A stretch of 64,000 nt of DNA, taken from assembly GCF_029227915.1 (NCBI RefSeq), contig NC_079882.1:30062001-30126000 (forward strand). The letters run 5' to 3'. The position numbers and the translations under genes are program-made. Numbering within the stretch: the first letter of the stretch is position 1; each line of letters starts with the position of its first letter. Shown one piece after another: positions 35,675-47,919 of the stretch. The DNA is from Hydractinia symbiolongicarpus (taxonomy: Eukaryota > Cnidaria > Hydrozoa > Anthoathecata > Hydractiniidae). The notes under the pieces are model-generated. The model saw only the letters and a list, made by a program, of their open reading frames with translations, was not told the origin of the DNA and made no database searches.

Positions 35675-38647
35675 TTCTTCTTAATTTGACATGATCGCCG
35701 AAAGTCAACGATTACATGGGCGCTGTGGTAGCGCTTCATTTAAAAATTTAGATAAATAAGTTATTTTTACCTGTGGGACCAATCCTGGCCCTTAGCATGC
35801 GCTGAATAAATAGGAACAGTTTCAAAAACTACATTTTATTGACTTTCTAGCGATATAAATTCGTTTGAGTTACAACGGTTGCGTCACAAATTCGTACGAT
35901 TATGTATTTAGTGATATTTTCCAACATTACTAAGTTATATCGCTTTTAACTGTGAAATGATTGACTGTGGGACTTAATTGAACTAACTTTGGACTGTGAC
36001 CTGATAAATGTGATAAATGAGACAATTGGACTCCAAGAAATAACATTCTTCTTAACTTGACATGATTGCCGCAACTCAGCGATTACCCTGGGCGCTGTGG
36101 TAGCGCTTCATTTAAAAATTTAGATAAATAAGTCATTCTTTAGTGTGGGACCAAATCTAGCCGTTATCGCGTGCTAACAAAATAGCGACAGTTTCAAAAA
36201 CTACATTTCATTGACTTTCTAACGGTGTCAATCCGTTTGAATAACAACGGTTGTGTCACATATTCCTACCAACATGTATTTAGCGATATTTTTCGCTATT
36301 ACTAGGTTGTATCGCTTTTATCAGTGAAACGATTGACTGTGGGACTTAATTGAACTGATTTTGGACTGTGACCTTATAAATGTGATAAGTGAGACAATTG
36401 GACTCCAAGAAATAACATTTCTCTTAATTTGACATGATTGCCGAAACTCAGCGATTACATGGCCGCTTTGGTAGCGCTTTACTTAAAAATTAAGACAAAT
36501 AAGTCATTTTTTACTGTGGGACCAATCCTAGCCGTTAACTTGCGCTGAAGAAATAGAGACAGTTTCAAAAATTATGTTTCATTGACTTTCTAACGGTGTC
36601 AATTCGTTTGAGTTACAACGGTGGCGTCACATATTCGTACCAACATGTATTTAGTGATATTTTTCTGATATTACTCAGTTATATCGCCTTTAACAGTGAA
36701 ATGATTGACTGTGGGACTTAATTGGACTAACTTTTGACTGTGACCTGATAAATGTGATAAGTGAGCCAACTATACTCCAAGACATAACATTCTTTTTAAT
36801 TTGACATGATGGCCGAAAGTCAGCGATTACATGGGCGTTGTGGTAGCGCTTCATTTAAAAATTTAGATAAATAAGTTATTTTTACCTGTGGGACCAATCC
36901 TGGCCGTTAGCATGCGCTGAATAAATAGGAACAGTTTCAAAAACTACATTTTATTGACTTTCTAGCGATATAAATTCGTTTGAGTTACAACGGTTGCGTC
37001 ACAAATTCGTACGATTATGTATTTAGTGACATTTTCCGACATTACTAAGTTATATCGCTTTTAACTGTGAAATGATTGACTGTGGGACTTAATTGAACTA
37101 ACTTTGGACTGTGACCTGATAAATGTGATAAATGAGACAATTGGACTCCAAGAAATAACATTCTTCTTAACTTGACATGATTGCCGCAACTCAGCGATTA
37201 CCCTGGGCGCTGTGGTAGCGCTTCATTTAAAAATTTAGATAAGTAATTCATTCTTTACTGCGGGACCAATCCTAGGCGTTATCGCGTGCTAAAAAAATAG
37301 CGACAGTTTCAAAAACTACATTTCATTGACTTTCTAACGATGTCAATCCGTTTGAATAACAACGGTTGTGTCACATATTCCTACCAACATGTATTTAGCG
37401 ATATTTTTCGCTATTACTAGGTTGCATCGCTTTTATCAGTGAAACGATTGACTGTGGGACTTAATTGAACTGATTTTGGACTGTGACCTTATAAATGTGA
37501 TAAGTGAGACAATTGGACTCCAAGAAATAACATTTTTCTTAATTTGACATGATTGCCGAAACTCAGCGATTACATGGCCGCTTTGGTAGCGCTTTACTTA
37601 AAAATTAAGACAAATAAGTCATTTTTTACTGTGGGACCAATCCTAGCCGTTAACTTGCGCTGAAGAAATAGAGACAGTTTCAAAAATTATGTTTCATTGA
37701 CTTTCTAACGGTGTCAATTCGTTTGAGTTACAACGGTGGCGTCACATATTCGTACCAACATGTATTTAGTGATATTTTTCCGATATTACTCAGTTATATC
37801 GCCTTTAACAGTGAAATGATTGACTGTGGGACTTAATTGGACTAACTTTTGACTGTGACCTGATAAATGTGATAAGTGAGCCAACTATACTCCAAGACAT
37901 AACATTCTTTTTAATTTGACATGATGGCCGAAAGTCAGCGATTACATGGGCGTTGTGGTAGCGCTTCATTTAAAAATTTAGATAAATAAGTTATTTTTAC
38001 CTGTGGGACCAATCCTGGCCGTTAGCATGCGCTGAATAAATAGGAACAGTTTCAAAAACTACATTTTATTGACTTTCTAGCGATATAAATTCGTTTGAGT
38101 TACAACGGTTGCGTCACAAATTCGTACGATTATGTATTTAGTGACATTTTCCGACATTACTAAGTTATATCGCTTTTAACTGTGAAATGATTGACTGTGG
38201 GACTTAATTGAACTAACTTTGGACTGTGACCTGATAAATGTGATAAATGAGACAATTGGACTCCAAGAAATAACATTCTTCTTAACTTGACATGATTGCC
38301 GCAACTCAGCGATTACCCTGGGCGCTGTGGTAGCGCTTCATTTAAAAATTTAGATAAGTAATTCATTCTTTACTGTGGGACCAATCCTAGGCGTTATCGC
38401 GCGCTAAAAAAATAGCGACAGTTTCAAAAACTACATTTCATTGACTTTCTAACGATGTCAATCCGTTTGAATAACAACGGTTGTGTCACATATTCCTACC
38501 AACATGTATTTAGCGATATTTTTCGCTATTACTAGGTTGCATCGCTTTTATCAGTGAAACGATTTACTGTGGGACTTAATTGAACTGATTTTGGACTGTG
38601 ACCTTATAAATGTGATAAGTAAGAGAATTGGACTCTAAGAAATAACA
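35675..38647. repeat. G-cycle 7, start of last cycle, eight monomers
   Basis: Anchors 35675, 36046, 36418, 36790, 37161, 37533, 37905 and 38276. The first part repeats cycle 6 at offset 4091, including the private TGCTAACAAA at 32081 and 36172. The run A-T-C at 36418-37532 is then duplicated as 37533-38647 (offset 1115), so this copy gained three monomers relative to cycle 6. Confidence 0.85.
36418..38647. repeat. Nested 1115-bp trimer duplication A-T-C
   Basis: Anchors 36418, 36790, 37161 recur at 37533, 37905, 38276, each 1115 bases on. Both C members carry the private AGTAATTCATTC (37242 and 38357) and AGGCGTTATCGCG. Differences include CTGCGGGACC and GCGTGCT in the first C against CTGTGGGACC and GCGCGCT in the second, and CATTTCTCTT against CATTTTTCTT at the A anchors. 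Confidence 0.87.
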
Positions 38648-40850
38648 TTCTTCTTAATATGACATGATTACCGAAACTCAGCGATTACATGGCCGCTTTG
38701 GTAGCGCTTTACTTAAAAATTAAGACAAATAAGTCATTTTTTACTGTGGGACCAATCCTAGCCGTTAACTTGCGCTGAAAAAATAGAGACAGTTTCAAAA
38801 ATTATGTTTCATTGACTTTCTAACGGTGTCAATTCGTTTGAGTTACAACGGTGGCGTCACATATTCGTACCAACATGTATTTAGTGATATTTTTCCGATA
38901 TTACTCAGTTATATCGCCTTTAACAGTGAAATGATTGACTGTGGGACTTAATTGAACTAACTTTGGATTGTGACCTTATAAATGTGATAAATGAGACAAT
39001 TGGACTCCAAGAAATAACATTCTTCTTAACTTGACATGATCGCCGCAACTCAGCGATTACACTGGGCGCTGTGGTAGCGCTTCATTTAAAAATTTAGATA
39101 AATAAGTCATTTTTTACTGTGGGACCAATCCTAACCGTTATTGTGCACTGAAGAAATAGCGACAGTTTCAAAAACTACATTTCATTGACTTTCTAACGGT
39201 GTCAGTCCGATTGAGTTTCAACGGTTGGGTCACGTATTCGCACTTACATTTTCTTAGCGATATTTTTCTGATATTATTAGGTTGCATCGCTTTTAACAGT
39301 GAAACGATTGACTGCGGGACTTAATTCAACTGATTTCGGACTGTGACCTTATAAATCTGATAAGTGAGACAATTGGATTCCAAGAAATAACATTCTTTTT
39401 ATTTTGACATGATTGCAGAAACTCAGCGATTACATGGGCGCTGTGGTAGCGCTTTATTTAAAAATTAAGATAAATAAGTCATTTTTTACTGTGGGACCAA
39501 TCCTAGCCGTTAACTTGCGCTGCAGAAATAGAGACAGTTTTAAAAACTACATTTAATTGACTTGTTGGCGGTATCAATCCGTTTGAGTAACAACGGTTGC
39601 GTCACATATTCGTACCATTATGTATTTAGTGATATTTTCCGAAATTACTAAGTTATATCGCTTTTAACAGTGAAACGATTGACTGTGGGACTTAATTGAA
39701 CTAAGTTTGGACTGTGACCTGATAAATGTGATTAATGATACAATTGGACTCCAAGAAATAACATTCTTCTTAACTTGACATGATTGCCGCAAATCAGCGA
39801 TTACACAGGGCGCTGTGGTAGCGCTTCATTTTAAAATTTAGATAAATAAGTCATTCTTTACTGTCGGACCAATCCTAGCCGTTATCGCGCGCTGAAGAAG
39901 TAGAGATAGTTTTAAGTACTACATTTCAATGACTTTCTAACAGTATCAGTCTGTTTGAGTGACAACGGTTCCGTCACATACCCGTACCAACATTTATTTA
40001 GCGATATTTTCTGATATTACTAGGTTGCATTGCTTTTAACAGTGAGGCAATTGACTGTGGGACTTAAAATAACTGATTTTGGACTTTGACTTTATGAATG
40101 TGATAAATGAGACAATTGAACTCCAAGAAATAACATTCTTCTTAATTTGACATGATTGCTTGAACTCAGCGATTACACGGGGCGCTGTGGTAGCGCTTTA
40201 TTTAAAAATTAAGATAAATAAGTCATTTTTTACTGTGGGACCAATCGTAGCCGTTAACTTGCACTGATTAATTGACTTGTTGGTGGTATCAATCCGTTTG
40301 AGAAACAACGGTTGCGCCACATATTCGTACCATTATGTATTTAGTGATATTTTCCGAAATTACTAAGTTATATCGCTTTTAACAGTGAAACGATTGACTG
40401 TGGGACTTAATTGAACTAAGTTTGGACTGTGACCTGATAAATGTGATTAATGATACAATTGGACTCCAAGAAATAACATTCTTCTTAACTTGACATGATT
40501 GCCGCAACTCAGCGATTACACTGGGCGCTGTGGTAGCGCTTCATTTTAAAATTTAGATAAATAAGTCGTTCTTTACTGTGGGACCAATCCTAGCCGTTAT
40601 CGCGCGCTGAAGAAGTAGAGACAGTTTTAAATACTACATTTCAATGACTTTCTAACAGTATCAGTCTGTTTGAGTGACAACGGTTCCGTCACATACTCGT
40701 ACCAACATTTATTTAACGATATTTTCTGATATTACTAGGTTGCATTGCTTTTAAAAGTGAAACGATTGACTGTGGGACTTAATTGAACTGATTTTGGACT
40801 GTGACCTTATAAATGTTATAAGTGAGACAATTGGACTCCAAAAAATAACA
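38648..40850. repeat. Transition region to the divergent family
   Basis: Anchors 38648, 39020, 39393, 39764, 40136 and 40479. The first three correspond to 33442, 34558 and 34931: offset 5206 at 38648 and 4462 from about 38940 on. Two monomers present at 33814 and 34185 are missing here. From 39764 the monomers have GTGATTAATGATAC leaders, TTTTAAAATTTAG, GAAGTAGAGA and CGGTTCCGTCAC, typical of the 40-47 kb family. Confidence 0.78.
40136..40478. repeat. Short monomer, 343 bp, 29-bp deletion at 40267/40268
   Basis: The copy reads GCACTGATTAATTGACTTG, whereas the related monomers at 43084 and 46433 continue after GCGCTGA with GAAATAGAGACAG and on to TTAATTGACTTG. The missing 29 bases include the normally conserved GACAGTTTTAAAAAC segment. 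The interval of 343 equals 372 minus 29. No other copy in the window carries it. Confidence 0.88.
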
Positions 40851-43800
40851 CTCTTCTTAATTTGACATGATTGCCGAAGCTCAGCGATTACATAGGCGCT
40901 GTGGTAGCGCTTTATTTAAAAATTAAGATAAATAAGTCAGTTTTTACTGTGCGACTAATCCTAGCCGTTACCTTGCGCTGAAGAAATAGAGACCGTTTCA
41001 AAAACTACATTTCATTGACTTTCTAACGGTGTCAATCCGTTTGAGTTACAATGGTTACGTCACATGTTCGCACCAACATGTATTTAGTGATATTTTTCCG
41101 ATATTACTAAGTTATATCGCTTTTAACAGTGAAACGATTGACTGTGGGACTTAATTGAACTGATTTTGGACTGTGACCTGATAAATGTTATAAGTGAGAC
41201 AATTGGACTCCCAAAAATAACACTCTTCTTAATTTGACATGATTGCCGAAGCTCAGCGATTACGTAGGCGCTGTGGTAGCGCTTTATTTAAAAATTAAGA
41301 TAAATAAGTCATTTTTTACTGTGTGACCAATCCTAGCCGTTACCTTGCGCTGAAGAAATAGAGACCGTTTCAAAAACTACATTTCATTGACTTTCTAACG
41401 GTGTCAATCCGTTTGAGTTACAATGGTTACGTCACATGTTCGCACCAACATGTATTTAGTGATATTTTTCCGATATTACTAAGTTATATCGCTTTTAACA
41501 GTGAAATGATTGACTGTGGGACTTAATTGGACTAATTTTGGACTGTGACCTGATAAATGTGATAAGTGAGCCAACTGTACTGCAAGACATAACATTCTTC
41601 TTAATTTGATATGAATGCCGGAACTCAGCGATTATACTGGGCGCTGTGGTAGTGCTTCATTCAAAAATTTAAATAAATAAGTCATTTTTTACTGTGGAAC
41701 CAATCCTAGCTGTTATCGCGCGCTGAAAAAAGAAAGACAGTTTCGAAAATTACATTTCAATGAATTTCTAACGGTATCAGTTCGTTTGAGTTACAACGGT
41801 TGCATCATATATTCGTACCAACATGTATTTAGCGATATTTTTCAGCTATTACTACGTTTCATCGCTTTTCAGTGAAACGATTGACTGTGGGACTTAATTG
41901 AACTGATTTTTGACTGTGACCTTATAAATGTGATAAGTGAGACAATTGGACTCCAAGAAATAACATTCTTCATAATTTGACATGATTGCCGAAACTCAGC
42001 GATTACATGGGCTCTGTGGTAGCGCTCTATCTAAAATTTAAGATAAATAAGTCATTTTTTATTGTGGGGCCAATCCTAGCCGCTGGCGCTCGCTGAAGAA
42101 ATAGAGACAGTTTAAAAAACTACATTTCATCGACTTTCTAGCGGTATAAATCCGTTTGAGTTTCAACGGTTGCGTCACAAATTCGCACCAACATGTATTT
42201 AGCGATATTATTCGGATATTACTAGGTTGCATCGCTTTTAACAGTGAAGCGTTCGACTGTGGAACTTAATTAAACTAACTTTGGACTGTGACCTGATAAA
42301 TGTGATAAATGATACAATTGGACTCCAAGAAATAACATTCTTCTTCACTTGACATGATTGCCGCAACTCAGCGATTACACTGGGCGGTGTGGTAGCGCTT
42401 CATCTAAAAATTTAGATAAATAAGATAATTTTTACTGTGGGACCAATCCTGGCCGTTAGTATGCGCTGAATAAATAGGAACGGTTTCAAAAACTATATTT
42501 CATTAACTTTCTAGCGATATAAACTCGTTTGAGTTACAACGGTTGCGTCACATATTAGTACAAACATTTATTTAGCGATATTATTCGGATATTACTAGGT
42601 TGCATCGCTTTTAACCGTGAAACGATTGACTGTGGGACTTAATTGAACTAACTTTGGACTGTGACCTGATAAATGTCATTAATGATACAATTGGACACCA
42701 AGAAATAAGATTCTTCTTAACTTGACATGATTGCCGCAACTCAGCGATTACACTGGGCGCTGTGGTAGCGCTTCATTTTAAAATTTAGATAAATAAGTCA
42801 TTCTTTACTGTGGGACCAATCCTAGCCGTTATCGCGCACTGAAGAAATAGCGACAGTTTCAAAAACTACATTTCATTGACTTTCTTACGGTGTCAGTCCG
42901 ATTGAGTTACAACGGTTGGGTCACGTATTCGCACCAACATTTTTTTAGCAATATTTTTCTGATATTATTAGGTTGAATCGCTTTTAACAGTGAAACGAAT
43001 GACTGCGGGTCTTAATTCAACTGATTTCGGACTGTGACCTTATAAATCTGATAAGTGAGACAATTGGATTCCAAGAAATAACATTTTTTTTAATTTGACA
43101 TGATTGCCGAAACTCAGCGATTACATGGGCGCTGTGGTAGCGCTTTTTTTAAAAATTAAGATAAATAAGTCATTTTTTACTGTGGGACCAATCGTAGCCG
43201 TTAACTTGCGCTGAAGAAATAGAGACAGTTTTAAAAACTACGTTTAATTGACTTGTTGGTGGTATCAATCCGTTTGAGTAACAACGGTTGCGTCACATAT
43301 TCGTACCATTATGTATTTAGTGATATTTTCCGAAATTACTAAGTTATATCGCTTTTAACAGTGAAACGATTGACTGTGGGACTTAATTGAACTAAGTTTG
43401 GACTGTGACCTGATAAATGTGATTAATGATAAAATTGGACTCAAAGAAATAACATTCTTCTTAACTTGACAAGATTGCCGCAACTCAGCGATTACACTGG
43501 GCGCTGTGGTAGCGCTTCATTTTAAAATTTAAATAAATAAGTCATTCTTTACTGTGGGACCAATCCTAGCCGTTATCGCGCGCTGAAGAAGTAGAGATAG
43601 TTTTAAATACTACATTTCAATGACTTTCTAACAGTATCAGTCTGTTTGAGTGACAACGGTTCCGTCACATACTCGTACCAACATTTATTTAGCGATATTT
43701 TCTGATATTACTAGGTTGCATTGCTTTTAAAAGTGAAACAATTGACTGTGGGACTTAAAATAACTGATTTTGGACTTTGACTTTATGAATGTGATAAATG

Positions 43801-44199
43801 AAACAATTGAACTCCAAGAAATAACATTCTTCTTAATTTGACATGACTGCTTGAACTCAGCGATTACACTGGGCGCTGTGGTAGCGCTTCATTTTAAAAT
43901 TTAGATAAATAAGTTATTTTTTACTGTGGGACCAATCCTGGCCGCTAGCATGCGCTGAATAAATAGGAACAGTTTCAAAAACTATATTTCATTAACTTTC
44001 TAGCGATATAAACTCGTTTGAATTACAACGGTTGTGTCACATATTCGTACCAACATGTGTTTAGCGATACTTTTCCGCTATTACTTGGTAGCATCGCTTT
44101 TATCAGTGAAACGATTGACTGTGGGACTTAATTGAACTGATTTTGGACTGTGACCTTATAAATGTTATAAGTGAGACAATTGGACTCCAAAAAATAACA
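40851..44199. repeat. 3349-bp nine-monomer HOR, copy 1
   Basis: Anchors 40851, 41223, 41595, 41966, 42338, 42711, 43084, 43455 and 43827. Every landmark recurs 3349 bases later. Private markers include the leader GGACTCCAAAAAATAAC, GATATGAATGCCGG, TTTCATCGCTTTTCAGTG (a short loss), GGGCTCTGTGG, GGGCGGTGTGG and CATTTTTTTAGCAATA. The first two members (40851, 41223) are themselves close sisters, which suggests an earlier monomer duplication. Identity begins near 40756, inside the preceding monomer. Confidence 0.92.
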
Positions 44200-47100
44200 C
44201 TCTTCTTAATTTGACATGATTGCCGAAGCTCAGCGATTACATACGCGCTGTGGTAGCGCTTTATTTAAAAATTAAGATAAATAAGTCATTTTTTACTGTG
44301 CAACCAATCCTAGCCGTTACCTTGCGCTGAAGAAATAGAGACCGTTTCAAAAACTACATTTCATTGACTTTCTAACGGTGTCAATCCGTTTGAGTTACAA
44401 TGGTTACGTCACATGTTCGCACCAACATGTATTTAGTGATATTTTTCCGATATTACTAAGTTATATCGCTTTTAACAGTGAAACGATTGACTGTGGGACT
44501 TAATTGAACTGATTTTGGACTGTGACCTGATAAATGTTATAAGTGAGACAATTGGACTCCCAAAAATAACACTCTTCTTAATTTGACATGATTGCCGAAG
44601 CTCAGCGATTACGTAGGCGCTGTGGTAGCGCTTTATTTAAAAATTAAGATAAATAAGTCATTTTTTACTGTGTGACCAATCCTAGCCGTTACCTTGCGCT
44701 GAAGAAATAGAGACCGTTTCAAAAACTACATTTCATTGACTTTCTAACGGTGTCAATCCGTTTGAGTTACAATGGTTACGTCACATGTTCGCACCAACAT
44801 GTATTTAGTGATATTTTTCCGATATTACTAAGTTATATCGCTTTTAACAGTGAAATGATTGACTGTGGGACTTAATTGGACTAATTTTGGACTGTGACCT
44901 GATAAATGTGATAAGTGAGCCAACTGTACTGCAAGACATAACATTCTTCTTAATTTGATATGAATGCCGGAACTCAGCGATTATACTGGGCGCTGTGGTA
45001 GTGCTTCATTCAAAAATTTAAATAAATAAGTCATTTTTTACTGTGGAACCAATCCTAGCTGTTATCGCGCGCTGAAAAAAGAAAGACAGTTTCGAAAATT
45101 ACATTTCAATGAATTTCTAACGGTATCAGTTCGTTTGAGTTACAACGGTTGCATCATATATTCGTACCAACATGTATTTAGCGATATTTTTCAGCTATTA
45201 CTACGTTTCATCGCTTTTCAGTGAAACGATTGACTGTGGGACTTAATTGAACTGATTTTTGACTGTGACCTTATAAATGTGATAAGTGAGACAATTGGAC
45301 TCCAAGAAATAACATTCTTCATAATTTGACATGATTGCCGAAACTCAGCGATTACATGGGCTCTGTGGTAGCGCTCTATCTAAAATTTAAGATAAATAAG
45401 TCATTTTTTATTGTGGGGCCAATCCTAGCCGCTGGCGCTCGCTGAAGAAATAGAGACAGTTTAAAAAACTACATTTCATCGACTTTCTAGCGGTATAAAT
45501 CCGTTTGAGTTTCAACGGTTGCGTCACAAATTCGCACCAACATGTATTTAGCGATATTATTCGGATATTACTAGGTTGCATCGCTTTTAACAGTGAAGCG
45601 TTCGACTGTGGAACTTAATTAAACTAACTTTGGACTGTGACCTGATAAATGTGATAAATGATACAATTGGACTCCAAGAAATAACATTCTTCTTCACTTG
45701 ACATGATTGCCGCAACTCAGCGATTACACTGGGCGGTGTGGTAGCGCTTCATCTAAAAATTTAGATAAATAAGATAATTTTTACTGTGGGACCAATCCTG
45801 GCCGTTAGTATGCGCTGAATAAATAGGAACGGTTTCAAAAACTATATTTCATTAACTTTCTAGCGATATAAACTCGTTTGAGTTACAACGGTTGCGTCAC
45901 ATATTAGTACAAACATTTATTTAGCGATATTATTCGGATATTACTAGGTTGCATCGCTTTTAACCGTGAAACGATTGACTGTGGGACTTAATTGAACTAA
46001 CTTTGGACTGTGACCTGATAAATGTCATTAATGATACAATTGGACACCAAGAAATAAGATTCTTCTTAACTTGACATGATTGCCGCAACTCAGCGATTAC
46101 ACTGGGCGCTGTGGTAGCGCTTCATTTTAAAATTTAGATAAATAAGTCATTCTTTACTGTGGGACCAATCCTAGCCGTTATCGCGCACTGAAGAAATAGC
46201 GACAGTTTCAAAAACTACATTTCATTGACTTTCTTACGGTGTCAGTCCGATTGAGTTACAACGGTTGGGTCACGTATTCGCACCAACATTTTTTTAGCAA
46301 TATTTTTCTGATATTATTAGGTTGAATCGCTTTTAACAGTGAAACGAATGACTGCGGGTCTTAATTCAACTGATTTCGGACTGTGACCTTATAAATCTGA
46401 TAAGTGAGACAATTGGATTCCAAGAAATAACATTTTTTTTAATTTGACATGATTGCCGAAACTCAGCGATTACATGGGCGCTGTGGTAGCGCTTTTTTTA
46501 AAAATTAAGATAAATAAGTCATTTTTTACTGTGGGACCAATCGTAGCCGTTAACTTGCGCTGAAGAAATAGAGACAGTTTTAAAAACTACATTTAATTGA
46601 CTTGTTGGTGGTATCAATCCGTTTGAGTAACAACGGTTGCGTCACATATTCGTACCATTATGTATTTAGTGATATTTTCCGAAATTACTAAGTTATATCG
46701 CTTTTAACAGTGAAACGATTGACTGTGGGACTTAATTGAACTAAGTTTGGACTGTGACCTGATAAATGTGATTAATGATAAAATTGGACTCAAAGAAATA
46801 ACATTCTTCTTAACTTGACAAGATTGCCGCAACTCAGCGATTACACTGGGCGCTGTGGTAGCGCTTCATTTTAAAATTTAAATAAATAAGTCATTCTTTA
46901 CTGTGGGACCAATCCTAGCCGTTATCGCGCGCTGAAGAAGTAGAGATAGTTTTAAATACTACATTTCAATGACTTTCTAACAGTATCAGTCTGTTTGAGT
47001 GACAACGGTTCCGTCACATACTCGTACCAACATTTATTTAGCGATATTTTCTGATATTACTAGGTTGCATTGCTTTTAAAAGTGAAACAATTGACTGTGG

Positions 47101-47548
47101 GACTTAAAATAACTGATTTTGGACTTTGACTTTATGAATGTGATAAATGAAACAATTGAACTCCAAGAAATAACATTCTTCTTAATTTGACATGACTGCT
47201 TGAACTCAGCGATTACACTGGGCGCTGTGGTAGCGCTTCATTTTAAAATTTAGATAAATAAGTTATTTTTTACTGTGGGACCAATCCTGGCCGCTAGCAT
47301 GCGCTGAATAAATAGGAACAGTTTCAAAAACTATATTTCATTAACTTTCTAGCGATATAAACTCGTTTGAATTACAACGGTTGTGTCACATATTCGTACC
47401 AACATGTGTTTAGCGATACTTTTCCGCTATTACTAGGTAGCATCGCTTTTATCAGTGAAACGATTGACTGTGGGACTTAATTGAACTGATTTTGGACTGT
47501 GACCTTATAAATGTTATAAGTGAGACAATTGGACTCCAAAAAATAACA
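44200..47548. repeat. 3349-bp nine-monomer HOR, copy 2
   Basis: Anchors 44200, 44572, 44944, 45315, 45687, 46060, 46433, 46804 and 47176. It is nearly identical to copy 1. I found only a handful of differences, for example G at 43242 against A at 46591, T at 44086 against A at 47435, and two or three in the first monomer (ATAGGCG/ATACGCG, GTGCGACTAATCC/GTGCAACCAATCC). Such low divergence implies recent duplication or ongoing gene conversion. Confidence 0.92.
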
Positions 47549-47919
47549 CTCTTCTTAATTTGACATGATTGCCGAAGCTCAGCGATTACATAGGCGCTGT
47601 GGTAGCGCTTTATTTAAAAATTAAGATAAATAAGTCATTTTTTACTGTGCAACCAATCCTAGCCGTTACCTTGCGCTGAAGAAATAGAGACCGTTTCAAA
47701 AACTACATTTCATTGACTTTCTAACGGTGTCAATCCGTTTGAGTTACAATGGTTACGTCACATGTTCGTACCATTATGTATTTAGTGATATTTTCCGAAA
47801 TTACTAAGTTATATCGCTTTTAACAGTGAAACGATTGACTGTGGGACTTAATTGAACTAAGTTTGGACTGTGACCTGATAAATGTGATTAATGATACAAT
47901 TGGACTCCAAGAAATAACA
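47549..47919. repeat. Truncated third 3349-bp unit, fusion monomer
   Basis: The third unit begins at 47549 and matches 44200 at offset 3349 up to 47768, in CACATGTTCG. From there the sequence switches to CCATTATG and TTCCGAAATTAC, which matches the tail of the monomer type at 43084/46433. The fused copy is 371 bases long, so the switch was in register. It marks the right edge of the 3349-bp amplification. Confidence 0.88.
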
